Counted from the first letter of the stretch, positions 26,956 to 36,375 are shown. The stretch is 64,000 bases of DNA from Gordonia shandongensis DSM 45094 (GCF_000423025.1 NZ_AUHE01000001.1:489379-553378), one strand, 5' to 3'. Notes: a model not told the origin generated them from the letters alone. Program-made: numbers and translations.

Positions 26956-28638
26956 TCAGAGGAGATCCTCGTAGCGGTATTCCGTGGGGATGTCGGTGGC
27001 GGCGGCTTCGCGTTGCTGGAGTTCCACGCGACGGATCTTCCCGGAGATCGTCTTCGGCAGTTCGAAGAACTCCACGCGCCGCACCTTGAGGTAGGGGGCG
27101 AGGTGGTCGCGACCGTACTCCATGATCGAGCGTGCCGTGTCCGCGTTCGGCTCCCACCCCTGCGCCAGGGTCACGTACGCCTTCGGCACCGCGAGGCGCG
27201 TCTCGTCGGGCTGCGGGACGACCGCGGCCTCCACGACGGCCGGATGCTCGATGAGGACACTCTCCAGTTCGAACGGCGACACCTTGTAGTCGGACGATTT
27301 GAAGACGTCATCGGTGCGGCCCACATAGGTGATGTAGCCGTCCGCGTCACGTGAGGCGACGTCACCGGTGTGGTAGTAGCCGCCGGCCATCACCTGCTCG
27401 TTGCGTTCCGGGTCGCCCAGATATCCGGTCATCAGGTTCATCGGCCGCTGCGCGAGGTCGAGGCAGATCTCGCCCTCGTCGGCCGGCTCCCCGGTGACGG
27501 GATCGACGAGGACCACGGGGACGCCCGGCAGCGGTCGCCCCATCGAACCGGCTCGCACCGGCATGCCCGGGGTGTTGCCGACCTGCAGCGTCGTCTCCGT
27601 CTGCCCGAAGCCGTCGCGGATGGTCAGTCCCCACCCGTCCTCCACGCGGCGGATCACGTCCGGATTCAACGGCTCGCCGGCGCCGAGCAGTTCCCGCAGA
27701 CCCGACGGTCGTCGACCGAGGTCGGCCTGGATCAGCATCCGCCACACGGTCGGCGGGGCGCAGAACGTGTTGACGCCGGCGCGATCGAGCTGCGCCATGA
27801 GGGCGGTCGCGTCGAACCGCGAATAGTTGTAGACGAAGATCGTCGCCTCGGCGATCCACGGCGCGAAGAAGCAACTCCATGCGTGCTTCGCCCACCCCGG
27901 CGAGCTGATCGCCAGGTGGACGTCACCCGGCCGGACGCCGATCCACGCGACGGTCGTGAAGTGCCCGACGGCGTAGCTGATCTGCGAATGCTCCACCAGT
28001 TTGGGCCGACTCGTGGTCCCCGACGTGAAGTACACGAGCATCGTGTCGTCGACGTCGGTGTTGGTGGCGAACGGTCCGGCCGACTCCACCGTCTCGTGGT
28101 CCGTGTACGACGTCCAGCCTGCGACGTCGCCACCGACCACGATGCGCAGGTAGTCGCCGGCGATGTCGTCGAACTTCGCGGCGTCGCCGACGTTCGTGAT
28201 GACGCAGCGCGCGTCGCCCCGCTCGACCCGGTCGGTCAGGTCCGCGGGACCGAGGGCGGCGGTGGTCGGCATGACGACGGCACCGAGCTTCATGATCCCG
28301 AGCATCACCTCCCACAACTCCACCTGGTTGCCGAGCATGAGGATGACGCGGTCGCCCTTCTGAACGCCCAGGCCGCGGAGCCAGGTGGCGACCCGGTCGG
28401 ACCGCGTCGCCATCTCATCGAACGACACCTTCGTCTCGGAGCCGTCCTCCTCGGTGATCCACAGGGCGATGCGGTCGTTGCCGCGGGCGACGACGTCGAA
28501 CCAGTCGATCGCCCAGTTGAACGCTCCGCTCAGCTCGGGCCAGCGGAACTCGGCGACGGCGCGGTCATGGTCGTGGTCGCCGATCAGGTCGATCATCTGA
28601 TCCCGGCTGGCGCGATAGAGATCCGTGTTACTCGTCAT
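26956..28638 (-). CDS. acyl-CoA synthetase (ANL superfamily, medium-chain/acetyl type)
   Basis: 560-aa AMP-forming ligase that activates a carboxylic acid to its CoA thioester. Core motifs: VYFTSGTTSRPKLVEHS (P-loop), the WSCFFAPW acyl-pocket region, RDGFGQTETTLQ (A5), YYHTGDVASRDADGYITYVG (A7/A8 hinge) and the catalytic Lys in LPKTISGKIRR. Overall it resembles ACSM/acetoacetyl-type ligases more than Acs. Start ATG 28638; an earlier ATG at about 28656 is possible. It lies between pknG and ackA, which are neighbours in M. tuberculosis, so it looks like a local insertion. Confidence 0.9.
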   Translation of the reverse strand: MTSNTDLYRASRDQMIDLIGDHDHDRAVAEFRWPELSGAFNWAIDWFDVVARGNDRIALWITEEDGSETKVSFDEMATRSDRVATWLRGLGVQKGDRVILMLGNQVELWEVMLGIMKLGAVVMPTTAALGPADLTDRVERGDARCVITNVGDAAKFDDIAGDYLRIVVGGDVAGWTSYTDHETVESAGPFATNTDVDDTMLVYFTSGTTSRPKLVEHSQISYAVGHFTTVAWIGVRPGDVHLAISSPGWAKHAWSCFFAPWIAEATIFVYNYSRFDATALMAQLDRAGVNTFCAPPTVWRMLIQADLGRRPSGLRELLGAGEPLNPDVIRRVEDGWGLTIRDGFGQTETTLQVGNTPGMPVRAGSMGRPLPGVPVVLVDPVTGEPADEGEICLDLAQRPMNLMTGYLGDPERNEQVMAGGYYHTGDVASRDADGYITYVGRTDDVFKSSDYKVSPFELESVLIEHPAVVEAAVVPQPDETRLAVPKAYVTLAQGWEPNADTARSIMEYGRDHLAPYLKVRRVEFFELPKTISGKIRRVELQQREAAATDIPTEYRYEDLL

Positions 28639-28700
28639 ACCCGCTATGGTGCACATCACACTAAGCCGAGTCCACCCTCCGAAGAGGGGTCCGGGCACGA

Positions 28701-29915
28701 TCAGCGGGCCGCCCGCGCGACCTCCACAGCCGATCGGGCGATCGCGAGCTCCTCGTTCGTCGGCACCACCAGCACCGTGACCGTCGAGGCGTCGGTGGAG
28801 ATCACCCGGGGCTCGTCGCCGCGGACGGCGTTGCGCTCCGGATCGACCTCGATGCCGAACATCTCCAGGTCGGCGAGCGAATCCTGTCGGACGGGCGCGG
28901 CGTTCTCGCCGACACCCGCGGTGAACACCACGGTGTCGACGCGGCCGAGCTGCACCATGTACGCGCCGATGTAGCGGCGCAGCCGGTGCAGATACACCCG
29001 ATACGCCAGGGCGGCCGCCTCGTCGCCCGCCTCGACCCGTTCCAGGAGGGCACGGAAGTCGTTCTCCCCGCACATCCCCTTGAGTCCGGACTGCTTGTTG
29101 AACAGCGTGTCGATGTCGTCGATCGACATCCCCGCCACCCGCGCCAACTGGAAGACGATGCCGGCGTCGACGTCACCGGTGCGAGTCCCCATCACGAGCC
29201 CCTCCAACGGCGTCATCCCCATCGTCGTGTCGAGCGGCCGACCGCCGGCGATCGCCGACATCGACGCACCGTTCCCGAGATGCAGGACGATCTGGTTGAG
29301 CTCACCCCAGTCGCGGCCCAACACCTGCGCCGCCCGGCGCGAGACGTACTCGTGACTCGTCCCGTGGAACCCGTAGCGGCGGATCGCATACCGCTCGGCC
29401 ACACCCGCATCCATCGCATACGTGGCGGCCGCATCCGGAAGATCATGAAAGAACGCCGTATCGAACACCGCGACCGCGGGAACGTCCGGCAGCAACGCCG
29501 TCACCGCCTCGATGCCCACCAGGTTCGCCGGATTGTGCAACGGCGCCAACGAACTGATCCGCTCGATCTCCGAGGAGACCCGCTCGTCGATGAGCGTCGG
29601 CTCGAAGAACGTCCGGCCGCCGTGCACCACACGATGACCGACCGCCGACAGTCCGGAGTCCGCGACGTCGACGCCGTCGGCCTTGAACAGCTCCAAGACC
29701 GTCGCGATCGCCGCCTCGTGATCGGCCAACGGTTCGTCGGACACCGCCTCGCTGCCGCGATACCAGTGCTTCACCCGCGACGTCGACTCGCCGATCCGTT
29801 CGGCCAACCCGTCGGCGATCACCTCCTCGGTGACCGGGTCGAGGACCTGGTACTTCAACGACGACGACCCGGCGTTCACCACCAGGACCGTCCCGTCGAT
29901 CGGCGATCCGCTCAT
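28701..29915 (-). CDS. ackA: acetate kinase
   Basis: 404-aa enzyme that makes ATP and acetate from acetyl-phosphate. ASKHA-fold motifs: VLVVNAGSSSLKYQVLD at the N-terminus, VGHRVVHGG, VAVFDTAFFHDLPDAA, RYGFHGTSHEYVS, QIVLHLGNGASMSAI, DTTMGMTPLEGLVMGTRTGD and VVFTAGVGENA. Full length. The ATG overlaps the pta stop (ATGA), so the two are coupled. Confidence 0.97.
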   Translation of the reverse strand: MSGSPIDGTVLVVNAGSSSLKYQVLDPVTEEVIADGLAERIGESTSRVKHWYRGSEAVSDEPLADHEAAIATVLELFKADGVDVADSGLSAVGHRVVHGGRTFFEPTLIDERVSSEIERISSLAPLHNPANLVGIEAVTALLPDVPAVAVFDTAFFHDLPDAAATYAMDAGVAERYAIRRYGFHGTSHEYVSRRAAQVLGRDWGELNQIVLHLGNGASMSAIAGGRPLDTTMGMTPLEGLVMGTRTGDVDAGIVFQLARVAGMSIDDIDTLFNKQSGLKGMCGENDFRALLERVEAGDEAAALAYRVYLHRLRRYIGAYMVQLGRVDTVVFTAGVGENAAPVRQDSLADLEMFGIEVDPERNAVRGDEPRVISTDASTVTVLVVPTNEELAIARSAVEVARAAR

Positions 29916-32074
29916 GCGCCGCTCCCCTCCTGCCGAACTTCGTCGTTCTGGGCCTCGATGCTCTGGGCCTCGATGCTCTGGGCCTCGATGCTCTGGGCCT
30001 TGATGTTCTGGGCCTGGATCGCGGTGATCGCGACCGTGTTCACGATGTCCGACACCAGCGCCCCGCGCGACAGATCGTTCATCGGCTTGTTGAGGCCCTG
30101 CAGCACCGGGCCGATCGCGATGGCGCCCGCGCTCCGCTGCACCGCCTTGTACGTGTTGTTGCCGGTGTTCAGGTCCGGGAAGATCAGCACCGTCGCCCGA
30201 CCCGCGACCTCCGAGTCCGGCATCTTCGACGCCGCGACCGACGGCTCGATGGCCGCGTCGTACTGGATCGGCCCCTCCACCAACAGCTCCGGAGCCCGCT
30301 GCCGCACCAGATCGGTCGCGGCGCGCACCTTGTCGACGTCGGCCCCCGACCCCGACCCGCCCGTCGAATACGAGAGCATCGCGACGCGCTGATCGATCCC
30401 GAACGCCGCCGCCGTCTGCGCCGACGAGATCGCGATGTCGGCCAATTCCTCGGCGGTGGGGTCCGGCACCACAGCGCAGTCACCGTAGGTGAGGACCTTG
30501 TCGGACAGGCACATGAAGAAGACGCTCGACACCGTCGAGACGCCCGGCACCGTCTTGATGATCTCGAATGCAGGACGAATCGTCTGCGCAGTGGTGTGCA
30601 CCGCACCCGACACCATCCCGTCGACCAGACCGGTGTGCAGCATCATCGTCCCGAAATACGACTCGTCGCGCACGATCTCCGCGGCCCGCTCCAACGTCAT
30701 GCCCCGATGTTGGCGCAGCTCGGCGTACTCGGCGGCGAACTCGTCGGCCAACGGCGACGTCGACGGATCGATCACCGCCACCTCCGACAGGTCGATGCCG
30801 AGCTCGTTGCCCCGGCGGCGGACCGCATCCTCATCGCCCAGCAGCGTCAACGTCGCGACACCCCGGTGCAGCAGCCGATCGGTGGCGCGCAGAATCCGGT
30901 CGTCGGTCCCCTCCGGCAGCACGATGTGCTGCGGATCGGACTTGGCCTGCGCCAACAGCTGATACTCGAACATCTGCGGCGTCACCACCTCCGGCGTGTG
31001 CAGGTCGAGCTGCGCCAGCAGATCCGTCGACACCACATGACGCTCCATGAGGCTCAGGGCGGCGTCGATCTTCCGCACCGACCCCGCAGCCATCGCACCC
31101 CGCGTGTGTGCGGCAGTCCGCGCCGTCTCGTACGTCCCGTGCTCGCACGACAGAATCGGCAGCGTCGGCCGCAGCCCCTTGACCAGCGCGTCGATCATCG
31201 GGTGCGGCCGCAGTCCACCGTTCATGATGATCCCGGCCAGCCGCGGGAAACCGTCGGCGGCATTGGCGTTCACCAGCGCCAACAGGACGTCCGAACGGTC
31301 GGCGGGCGCGATGACCACCATCGACTCCTCGAGACGTTCCAGAATGTGCTCCACCGTCATCCCGCCCACCATGACGTCGAGCGCCTCGCGGTCGAGGAGG
31401 TCCTCGTCGCCGCTGAATAGGGTGGCGTCGAGCGCATCGGCGAGCTCGGCGATCGTCGGCGCCACGAGCAGCGGCTCCTCGGGCAGCGCCCACGACGCCA
31501 CACCGGTCTCGGCGAGCGCGTCGGCGACCTCCCGACGACGATCCGGGTCGCACCGGTTGGCGATGATCGCCAGGGTGCTGGCGTGCTCCGACGAGATGTC
31601 GGCCATCAGCAGGTCGGCGATCGCCCGGACATCACTCGGCTCCCGCTCGAAGGCCTTGACCACGAGGATGATCGGCGCCGACAGATTGGCAGCGATCCGC
31701 GCGTTGAAACTCAGTTCCGACGGCGACGCGACATCCGTGTAGTCCGAGCCGATCACCAGCACGTTGTCGCAGTGCGCCGCGACCGCGTGATACCGGGCGA
31801 CGATCTCGGCGACGGCCGCCCCCGGGTCGGCGTGCACATCGTCGTAGGTGACGCCGATGCAGTCCTCGTAGGCGACGTCGACCGACGTGTACTGGTGCAG
31901 GAGGTCCAGGATGTAATCGCGTTCCCCGGCCGCGGCCCGGGAGATCGGACGGAACACGCCCACGCGGCCGCCGGTGGCCGCCAACAGAGCCAAGACCCCG
32001 AGGGCGATCGTGGACTTTCCGGTGTCGCCTTCCGCCGACGCGACGTAGATGCTGCGGGCGCCCGTGCCTGTCAT
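29912..32074 (-). CDS. pta: phosphate acetyltransferase (long, three-domain form)
   Basis: 720-aa Pta that converts acetyl-CoA and phosphate to acetyl-phosphate. The N-terminal P-loop domain (SAEGDTGKSTIALGVLALLA) is followed by a DRTGG domain and the C-terminal PTA_PTB catalytic domain (QHIVLPEGTDDRILRA, FGTMMLHTGLVDGMVSGAVH, SYSTGGSGSGADVDKV, ELLVEGPIQYDAAIEP and IFPDLNTGNNTYKAVQ). The last 30 residues are an odd (AQSIE) repeat tail. TAGTGT lies 7 nt before the ATG. Confidence 0.97.
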   Translation of the reverse strand: MTGTGARSIYVASAEGDTGKSTIALGVLALLAATGGRVGVFRPISRAAAGERDYILDLLHQYTSVDVAYEDCIGVTYDDVHADPGAAVAEIVARYHAVAAHCDNVLVIGSDYTDVASPSELSFNARIAANLSAPIILVVKAFEREPSDVRAIADLLMADISSEHASTLAIIANRCDPDRRREVADALAETGVASWALPEEPLLVAPTIAELADALDATLFSGDEDLLDREALDVMVGGMTVEHILERLEESMVVIAPADRSDVLLALVNANAADGFPRLAGIIMNGGLRPHPMIDALVKGLRPTLPILSCEHGTYETARTAAHTRGAMAAGSVRKIDAALSLMERHVVSTDLLAQLDLHTPEVVTPQMFEYQLLAQAKSDPQHIVLPEGTDDRILRATDRLLHRGVATLTLLGDEDAVRRRGNELGIDLSEVAVIDPSTSPLADEFAAEYAELRQHRGMTLERAAEIVRDESYFGTMMLHTGLVDGMVSGAVHTTAQTIRPAFEIIKTVPGVSTVSSVFFMCLSDKVLTYGDCAVVPDPTAEELADIAISSAQTAAAFGIDQRVAMLSYSTGGSGSGADVDKVRAATDLVRQRAPELLVEGPIQYDAAIEPSVAASKMPDSEVAGRATVLIFPDLNTGNNTYKAVQRSAGAIAIGPVLQGLNKPMNDLSRGALVSDIVNTVAITAIQAQNIKAQSIEAQSIEAQSIEAQNDEVRQEGSGA
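29948..30019 (-). repeat. 15-nt tandem repeat in pta C-terminus
   Basis: About five copies of CTGGGCCTCGATGCT (the last two diverged), encoding (AQSIE)n at the extreme C-terminus of Pta, after the conserved domain ends. Confidence 0.9.
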
Positions 32075-32081
32075 GCGTCCG

Positions 32082-32087
32082 ACACTA
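32082..32087 (-). promoter_or_regulatory. -10 hexamer of pta-ackA
   Basis: TAGTGT on the minus strand, 7 nt, ATG 32074; inside the 27-nt tetR-pta gap. Confidence 0.45.
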
Positions 32088-32101
32088 GCCGGTCGACTCC
32101 G

Positions 32102-32650
32102 TCAGCGAACGACGGCACGCACCACCAGATCGGCGATCTCCTCGTCGCTCATCGAGCTCTCCGGGACGAGCATGCACGAGTAGATCACCCGAACCATGAA
32201 CTCGCTCCCCGCCCGCGGATTCGGGTACAGCGCCGCCACCTCGTCGGCGTCGGCGTCGGGCAGCGTCGCATCGACGATCATCTCGATGAACGACCGGCTG
32301 CCCGCATCGGTGGTCGTGATGAGGGCCCGAACGACCTCCTCCGGTTCGTTGCGCAGCACATACTGCAACGCCTCGTGGCCGCGGATGTGGGCGAGCGTGT
32401 TGAGGGCGCGGACCCGGACCCGCTCGTGCGGATCGGATTCGTCGGCGCCCCACTCGTTGAGTTTGGCGCGCAGCAGGTCGAGTTCGCGGTTGACGATCGC
32501 CTCGACGAGCGCATCACGTCCCCCGAACATGCGATATGCCGTGGCGCGGGCGACGCCGGCCTGCCGCGCCACCGAGGTCAGGCTCAGGGCCTTGGCCCCG
32601 AAACGGGATACGAGCGCCACCCCAACGTCCACCAACCGGTCACGATCCAT
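32102..32650 (-). CDS. TetR-family transcriptional regulator
   Basis: 182-aa TetR repressor. The N-terminal helix-turn-helix is LVDVGVALVSRFGAKALSLT, then SVARQAGVARATAYRMFGGR, with the usual DALVEAIVNREL helix. The C-terminal ligand domain is unassigned. It lies 27 nt downstream of the CDF exporter and 27 nt upstream of pta, all in the same direction. It has its own -10 (TACCGT, N7, ATG). The target is not obvious; the CDF gene, pta-ackA or itself are candidates. Confidence 0.9.
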   Translation of the reverse strand: MDRDRLVDVGVALVSRFGAKALSLTSVARQAGVARATAYRMFGGRDALVEAIVNRELDLLRAKLNEWGADESDPHERVRVRALNTLAHIRGHEALQYVLRNEPEEVVRALITTTDAGSRSFIEMIVDATLPDADADEVAALYPNPRAGSEFMVRVIYSCMLVPESSMSDEEIADLVVRAVVR

Positions 32651-32657
32651 GCCGTAA

Positions 32658-32663
32658 ACGGTA
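32658..32663 (-). promoter_or_regulatory. -10 hexamer of tetR (32.1 kb)
   Basis: TACCGT on the minus strand, 7 nt, ATG 32650. Confidence 0.4.
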
Positions 32664-32677
32664 GCGAATCGGCCCCG

Positions 32678-33619
32678 TCAGCGGCGCCAGGGTTCGTAAC
32701 TCCGCGGATCCTCGATCGGCTCCAGATGAATCGTGGGACGCAGATCCTCGACGGCCGAGTGCAGCTCCGTCTCCACCTCTTCGAGCAGGTCGTGGGCCCG
32801 CTGCACCGTCCAGCGGCCGGGAACCAGCATGTGCAGCTGCACGAACCGCAGATGCCCGGCCTCGCGGGTGCGCACGTCGTGGAAGTCGACGCCGTCGGTG
32901 CGGAAGCCGTCGAGCACCGCGTCGATCGCGGCACGCTCGGCGTCGGGCACCGCGGTGTCCATCAGACCGAGCGTCGACTCCTTCACGAGCCGGTAGCCGA
33001 CGAACAGGATGTTGACGGCCACGATGATCGCGATGACGGGGTCGAGCACCGTCCACCCGGTGACCGCGACGAGCCCGACGCCCACCACCACGCCGCCGGT
33101 GGTCCACACATCGGTGAGCAGGTGCTGGCCGTCGGCCTCCAGGGTCGCCGACCGGTGGCGGCGACCCACGCGCAACAGCTGCCAGGCGACGACCGCGTTG
33201 AGCACCGACGCGATCACCGACACCACCAGGCCGATGCCGACGGACTCCAGCTCGCGGGGGTTGATCAGCCGGTCCACCGCCGTCGCCATGATCACCACGG
33301 CGGCGACGACGATCATGACGCCCTCGACCACCGCCGAGAAGTATTCGCTCTTGGCGTGACCGAAGTTGTGGTCGTCGTCGGCGGGCCGCGCCGCGATCCG
33401 CAGGGCGAAGAACGCCACGACCGCGGCCACCAGGTTCACCACCGATTCGGCGGCGTCCGACAGCAGACCGACCGACCCGGTGATCTGCCAGGCGAGGGTT
33501 TTGAGCGCGATCGTCACCAGGGCCGTCGCAATGCTCAGCAGCGCCCATCTGCTGAGGTCGCGCGGTGCCTCGGCGCGGCCGCCGCGCTGATCATCCGTGT
33601 CGGTCACGACCCCGATCAT
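32678..33619 (-). CDS. cation diffusion facilitator (CDF) metal exporter
   Basis: 313-aa CDF transporter that exports divalent metals. Six helices, with the helix-2 metal site SVGLLSDAAESVVNLVAAVV (the family's HS-x3-D site has S-D-x3-E/S here), DDDHNFGHAKSEYFSAVVEG after helix 2, and helix-5 HLLTDVWTTGGVVVGVGLV (HxxxD). The cytoplasmic C-terminal domain (DVRTREAGHLRFVQLHMLVP) has the CDF ferredoxin-like fold. The D-x3-E change at site A argues against a standard zinc exporter; iron or manganese is possible. The start could also be GTG 33607. Confidence 0.88.
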   Translation of the reverse strand: MIGVVTDTDDQRGGRAEAPRDLSRWALLSIATALVTIALKTLAWQITGSVGLLSDAAESVVNLVAAVVAFFALRIAARPADDDHNFGHAKSEYFSAVVEGVMIVVAAVVIMATAVDRLINPRELESVGIGLVVSVIASVLNAVVAWQLLRVGRRHRSATLEADGQHLLTDVWTTGGVVVGVGLVAVTGWTVLDPVIAIIVAVNILFVGYRLVKESTLGLMDTAVPDAERAAIDAVLDGFRTDGVDFHDVRTREAGHLRFVQLHMLVPGRWTVQRAHDLLEEVETELHSAVEDLRPTIHLEPIEDPRSYEPWRR

Positions 33620-33765
33620 CCCACCGACCGGCCGCGGGCCGCGTCATTCGACGGCCGTACCCGTCTCGCGCGGTGACCTACGGTCAGAACCGTCGTCGCC
33701 GCCACCGCCGAAAACGAGCCGCCACGACCGCAGTCACCACAACCGAGACGGGCCGAGGAGGTGCC

Positions 33766-34224
33766 GTGATCGACCAGCATCCCCACTCCGGCACGGCCGT
33801 GCCACACGCCTCCTTCCCGCTGTGCGCGGTGCTGTCCCTGGCCGGCGCGATCATCGCGATCGGCGGCTACGCCCTGCCCTGGTACCGCACCGACGGCGCG
33901 GCACCGGTCACCGTGACGGGTTTCGGCTCCAGCAGCAGTCCGGCCTATTCGCTGCACACCAACCGTCTCGACTGGATGATCTTCCTGGCGGCCGCGGCCG
34001 CACTCGTGTTGGCCGCGGCGCGGCTCGCGGGACGGGTGGACCGGCGGTGGGCGCGGGCCCACGGATGGGTGTCGGCGCTCGCCCTCGTCGGCATCGCCTT
34101 CACCCTGATCGCCGTCCCCGCCGGACTGACGCTCACCACCGGCGCCCACCTGTCGGCATTCGGCGCGGCCGTCCTCGCTGCGGGCGGCGTCGTGAGCCGG
34201 CGGGAACTGCTCCACCGGTCCTGA
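33766..34224 (+). CDS. small four-helix membrane protein
   Basis: 152-aa protein with four hydrophobic segments: CAVLSLAGAIIAIGGYALPW, WMIFLAAAAALVLAAARLA, WVSALALVGIAFTLIAVPAG and LSAFGAAVLAAGGVV. An extracytoplasmic loop follows helix 1 (WYRTDGAAPVTVTGFGSSSS). No recognised family. Start GTG 33766 with GAGGAGG upstream; the longer frame is unlikely to be coding. Confidence 0.65.
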   Translation: MIDQHPHSGTAVPHASFPLCAVLSLAGAIIAIGGYALPWYRTDGAAPVTVTGFGSSSSPAYSLHTNRLDWMIFLAAAAALVLAAARLAGRVDRRWARAHGWVSALALVGIAFTLIAVPAGLTLTTGAHLSAFGAAVLAAGGVVSRRELLHRS

Positions 34225-34308
34225 CCTCCCGTCCCCGCGAGGCCGGGACGATCCTGAGAGAACGACCAATACGCTGCGGAAATCGTCTCCCCGAGAGACG
34301 CTGGTCAC

Positions 34309-34884
34309 ATGCTCGACGAGTTGAACCGCCAAGCCCGCGCCGACTACGACGCCGGCGAGTTCAGCAGTGCGCTCGCCGGGTTCTCCGTCCTCCGCGAGAT
34401 CCGTGCTCGCCGCGAGGGACCGTACTCGGTGAAATACCTCGCAGCCCTGCACAACAGCGTCCGTTGCATGTCGAAGCTCGAGATGTGGGTCGACTCGGAT
34501 CTGCTGTGCAGCGAACTGCACAGCAAGTACGTCCGAACCCTGGGGCGCGGCCAGGAGGTCACCGTCGACGTCGCCAAACACTGGGCGTGGGCGATGATGC
34601 ATCTGCGGGATCTGCGCGCGGCGATCGGCCTGTACCTGACCACCGCGGACGCCATGTGGGAGGCCGACCCCGTCGGCGCCCGACGACTGATCGGCGCCGC
34701 CGCGGCACTGCCCGCCGTCCGGCCCGCCTCCATGATCTGGAAGGGGATCGTCGACGGTGTCACCCTGCGGCACCCCGACGAACTGCTCGCGACGATCAGC
34801 TCCTGGACCGAGCGGCTCTCGTCGGACGACGACGGCATCGACCCCGAGATCACCCTCGACGGACTGCTCGCCCCGACCGCCTGA
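34309..34884 (+). CDS. helical (TPR-like) hypothetical protein
   Basis: 191-aa soluble protein, mostly helical. The first 60 residues (LNRQARADYDAGEFSSALAG, then HNSVRCMSKLEMW) look like degenerate tetratricopeptide repeats. No signal peptide, catalytic motif or recognised family. The ATG at 34309 has no strong SD. It sits alone between two membrane-protein genes. Confidence 0.6.
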   Translation: MLDELNRQARADYDAGEFSSALAGFSVLREIRARREGPYSVKYLAALHNSVRCMSKLEMWVDSDLLCSELHSKYVRTLGRGQEVTVDVAKHWAWAMMHLRDLRAAIGLYLTTADAMWEADPVGARRLIGAAAALPAVRPASMIWKGIVDGVTLRHPDELLATISSWTERLSSDDDGIDPEITLDGLLAPTA

Positions 34885-34911
34885 CGGGACGCGGCACCGC
34901 GTGGCGTCAGA

Positions 34912-34953
34912 CGGGACGCGCTACCGCTTCAGGCGGGACGCGCTACCGCTTCG
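34912..34953. repeat. 22-nt tandem duplication at DUF308 gene end
   Basis: CGGGACGCGCTACCGCTTC starts at 34912 and again at 34934, with a diverged copy at 34885. The second copy contains the TAG stop of the DUF308 gene (minus strand). Confidence 0.8.
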
Positions 34954-35503
34954 TCGGCAGATTGCACAGGGTGGCGACGCTGACGGCGATCAGCAGGACG
35001 GCCAGCACCCAGAGGATCACGCTCAGCGAGAAGACGGCCGGGAGCACGATCATCGCGATGCCGGCGGCCACCGACAGCGCACCGCCGACGAGCACCGTCC
35101 ACCGCGGCAGCAGGAGGGTGCTCGGCGCCCGCCAGCCGACGATGTCGTGCATGCCGGACAGGATCCAGCCGACGCCGATCATGATCCCGAGGAACTCCAA
35201 CGACCGGGCCGGATTGAGGACGCCGACCACGCCGACCGCGAGGACCACCACCCCCAGCAGAGCCAGGCCCATCCGGACCCAGTACGAGGCCGCGGTCACG
35301 GCGAACGCGATGAACAGGCGGAAGAGTCCGGTCACGATCAGCGCCGCGCCGAACAGGACTCCCACCAGGAACAGCGACAGTCCGGGCGCCACCAGCACCG
35401 CGATACCCAGCGCGATGCCGACGACGGACGTGGCGATGGCCGCGGTCCGCACGGCGCCGATCGCATCGTCCGGCAGAACAGACGGTGTTGCGTGAGTGGT
35501 CAT
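34943..35503 (-). CDS. HdeD/DUF308 family membrane protein
   Basis: 186-aa protein with six short helices in three paired repeats (SVVGIALGIAVLVAPGLSLF, VGVLFGAALIVTGLFRLFIA, VLNPARSLEFLGIMIGVGWI, LVGGALSVAAGIAMIVLPAV). The spacing and the WILSGMHDIVGWR segment match DUF308/HdeD proteins. Acid-resistance function is known only for the E. coli HdeD. Divergent from the thioesterase gene. Confidence 0.82.
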   Translation of the reverse strand: MTTHATPSVLPDDAIGAVRTAAIATSVVGIALGIAVLVAPGLSLFLVGVLFGAALIVTGLFRLFIAFAVTAASYWVRMGLALLGVVVLAVGVVGVLNPARSLEFLGIMIGVGWILSGMHDIVGWRAPSTLLLPRWTVLVGGALSVAAGIAMIVLPAVFSLSVILWVLAVLLIAVSVATLCNLPTKR

Positions 35504-35513
35504 GCTCGCAGCG

Positions 35514-35519
35514 TAGCTT
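35514..35519 (+). promoter_or_regulatory. -10 hexamer of thioesterase gene
   Basis: TAGCTT, 7 nt, ATG 35527. Confidence 0.45.
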
Positions 35520-35526
35520 GCTTGGC

Positions 35527-36375
35527 ATGGGACGAAAGAGTTTCTTCACCGCGGACGACGAGGGTCGGCTGATCCCGGGAAGGCTCGCGATGAGCCTGTG
35601 GGGTCCCGACGCGCTCAACGGTCCGGCGGTGTGCGCGGCGGCCGCGCATGCGGCCGAATCGGCGGGACGACGGGACGGGTTCCAGCCCGCCCGGTTCACC
35701 CTGGAGTTGTTCAAGAGCGCCCGCCGACTGCCCACGACCACCGACGTCCGGGTGCTGCGCGACGGTCGGCGGATCCGGGTGGTGGAGGTCTCGGTTCTGC
35801 AGCACCCCGACTCCTCGGCCGATGAGGTCCTGGTGGCCCGGGGCACCGTGGTCTTCCTCAAGCAGGGCACCAACCCGCCGGGCGGCAGGTGGCAGCGGCC
35901 GCCGTCGTCGTTCACGCCCCCGTCGGAGCCCGGCGAGGGCTACCGGCCGTGGTTCCGGACCCCCGAGCGCCCGTGGGCGTCGGAGATGGCCGCATTCCAG
36001 AACGACGAGCGTCTGAGCCTGTGGTCGCGCCCGTTCTCGGTGGTCCCCGACGAACCGCTCACGCCGTTTCAGCGGGCGGTGATCGCCGGCGAGTCGACGA
36101 GCCTGGCGACCAACTGGGGTGAAGGCGGCATCGGGTTCATCAACGGCGACCTCACGGTGGCGCTCGCCCGCCTCCCCGAGGGGGAGCGCATCGGCTTGGA
36201 GGCCGACTCGCACATCGAGAGCTCCGGTCTGTCGGTGGGGACGGCCAACCTGTACGACGAGCACGGACAGTTCGGCATCGGCCTGGTGACGGCCATCGAC
36301 AACACCGCCGCGATGATCGACTTCACCACCGCTTTTCCGCCGTCGATGAGCCAGTCGCCGCCGGAACTCAACTGA
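35527..36375 (+). CDS. double-hotdog acyl-CoA thioesterase family protein
   Basis: 282-aa protein of the thioesterase-like (4HBT_3/TesB-like) group. The N-terminal half has LWGPDALNGPAVCAAAAHAA, FTLELFKSARRLP and VRVLRDGRRIRVVEVSVLQ. The C-terminal half repeats the hotdog pattern with GEGGIGFINGDLTVALARLP, IGLEADSHIESSGLSVGTAN and LYDEHGQFGIGLVTA. It probably hydrolyses an acyl-CoA or binds fatty acyl groups. The catalytic residue is not certain. An earlier in-frame codon at 35485 is excluded by the -10 placement. Confidence 0.72.
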   Translation: MGRKSFFTADDEGRLIPGRLAMSLWGPDALNGPAVCAAAAHAAESAGRRDGFQPARFTLELFKSARRLPTTTDVRVLRDGRRIRVVEVSVLQHPDSSADEVLVARGTVVFLKQGTNPPGGRWQRPPSSFTPPSEPGEGYRPWFRTPERPWASEMAAFQNDERLSLWSRPFSVVPDEPLTPFQRAVIAGESTSLATNWGEGGIGFINGDLTVALARLPEGERIGLEADSHIESSGLSVGTANLYDEHGQFGIGLVTAIDNTAAMIDFTTAFPPSMSQSPPELN

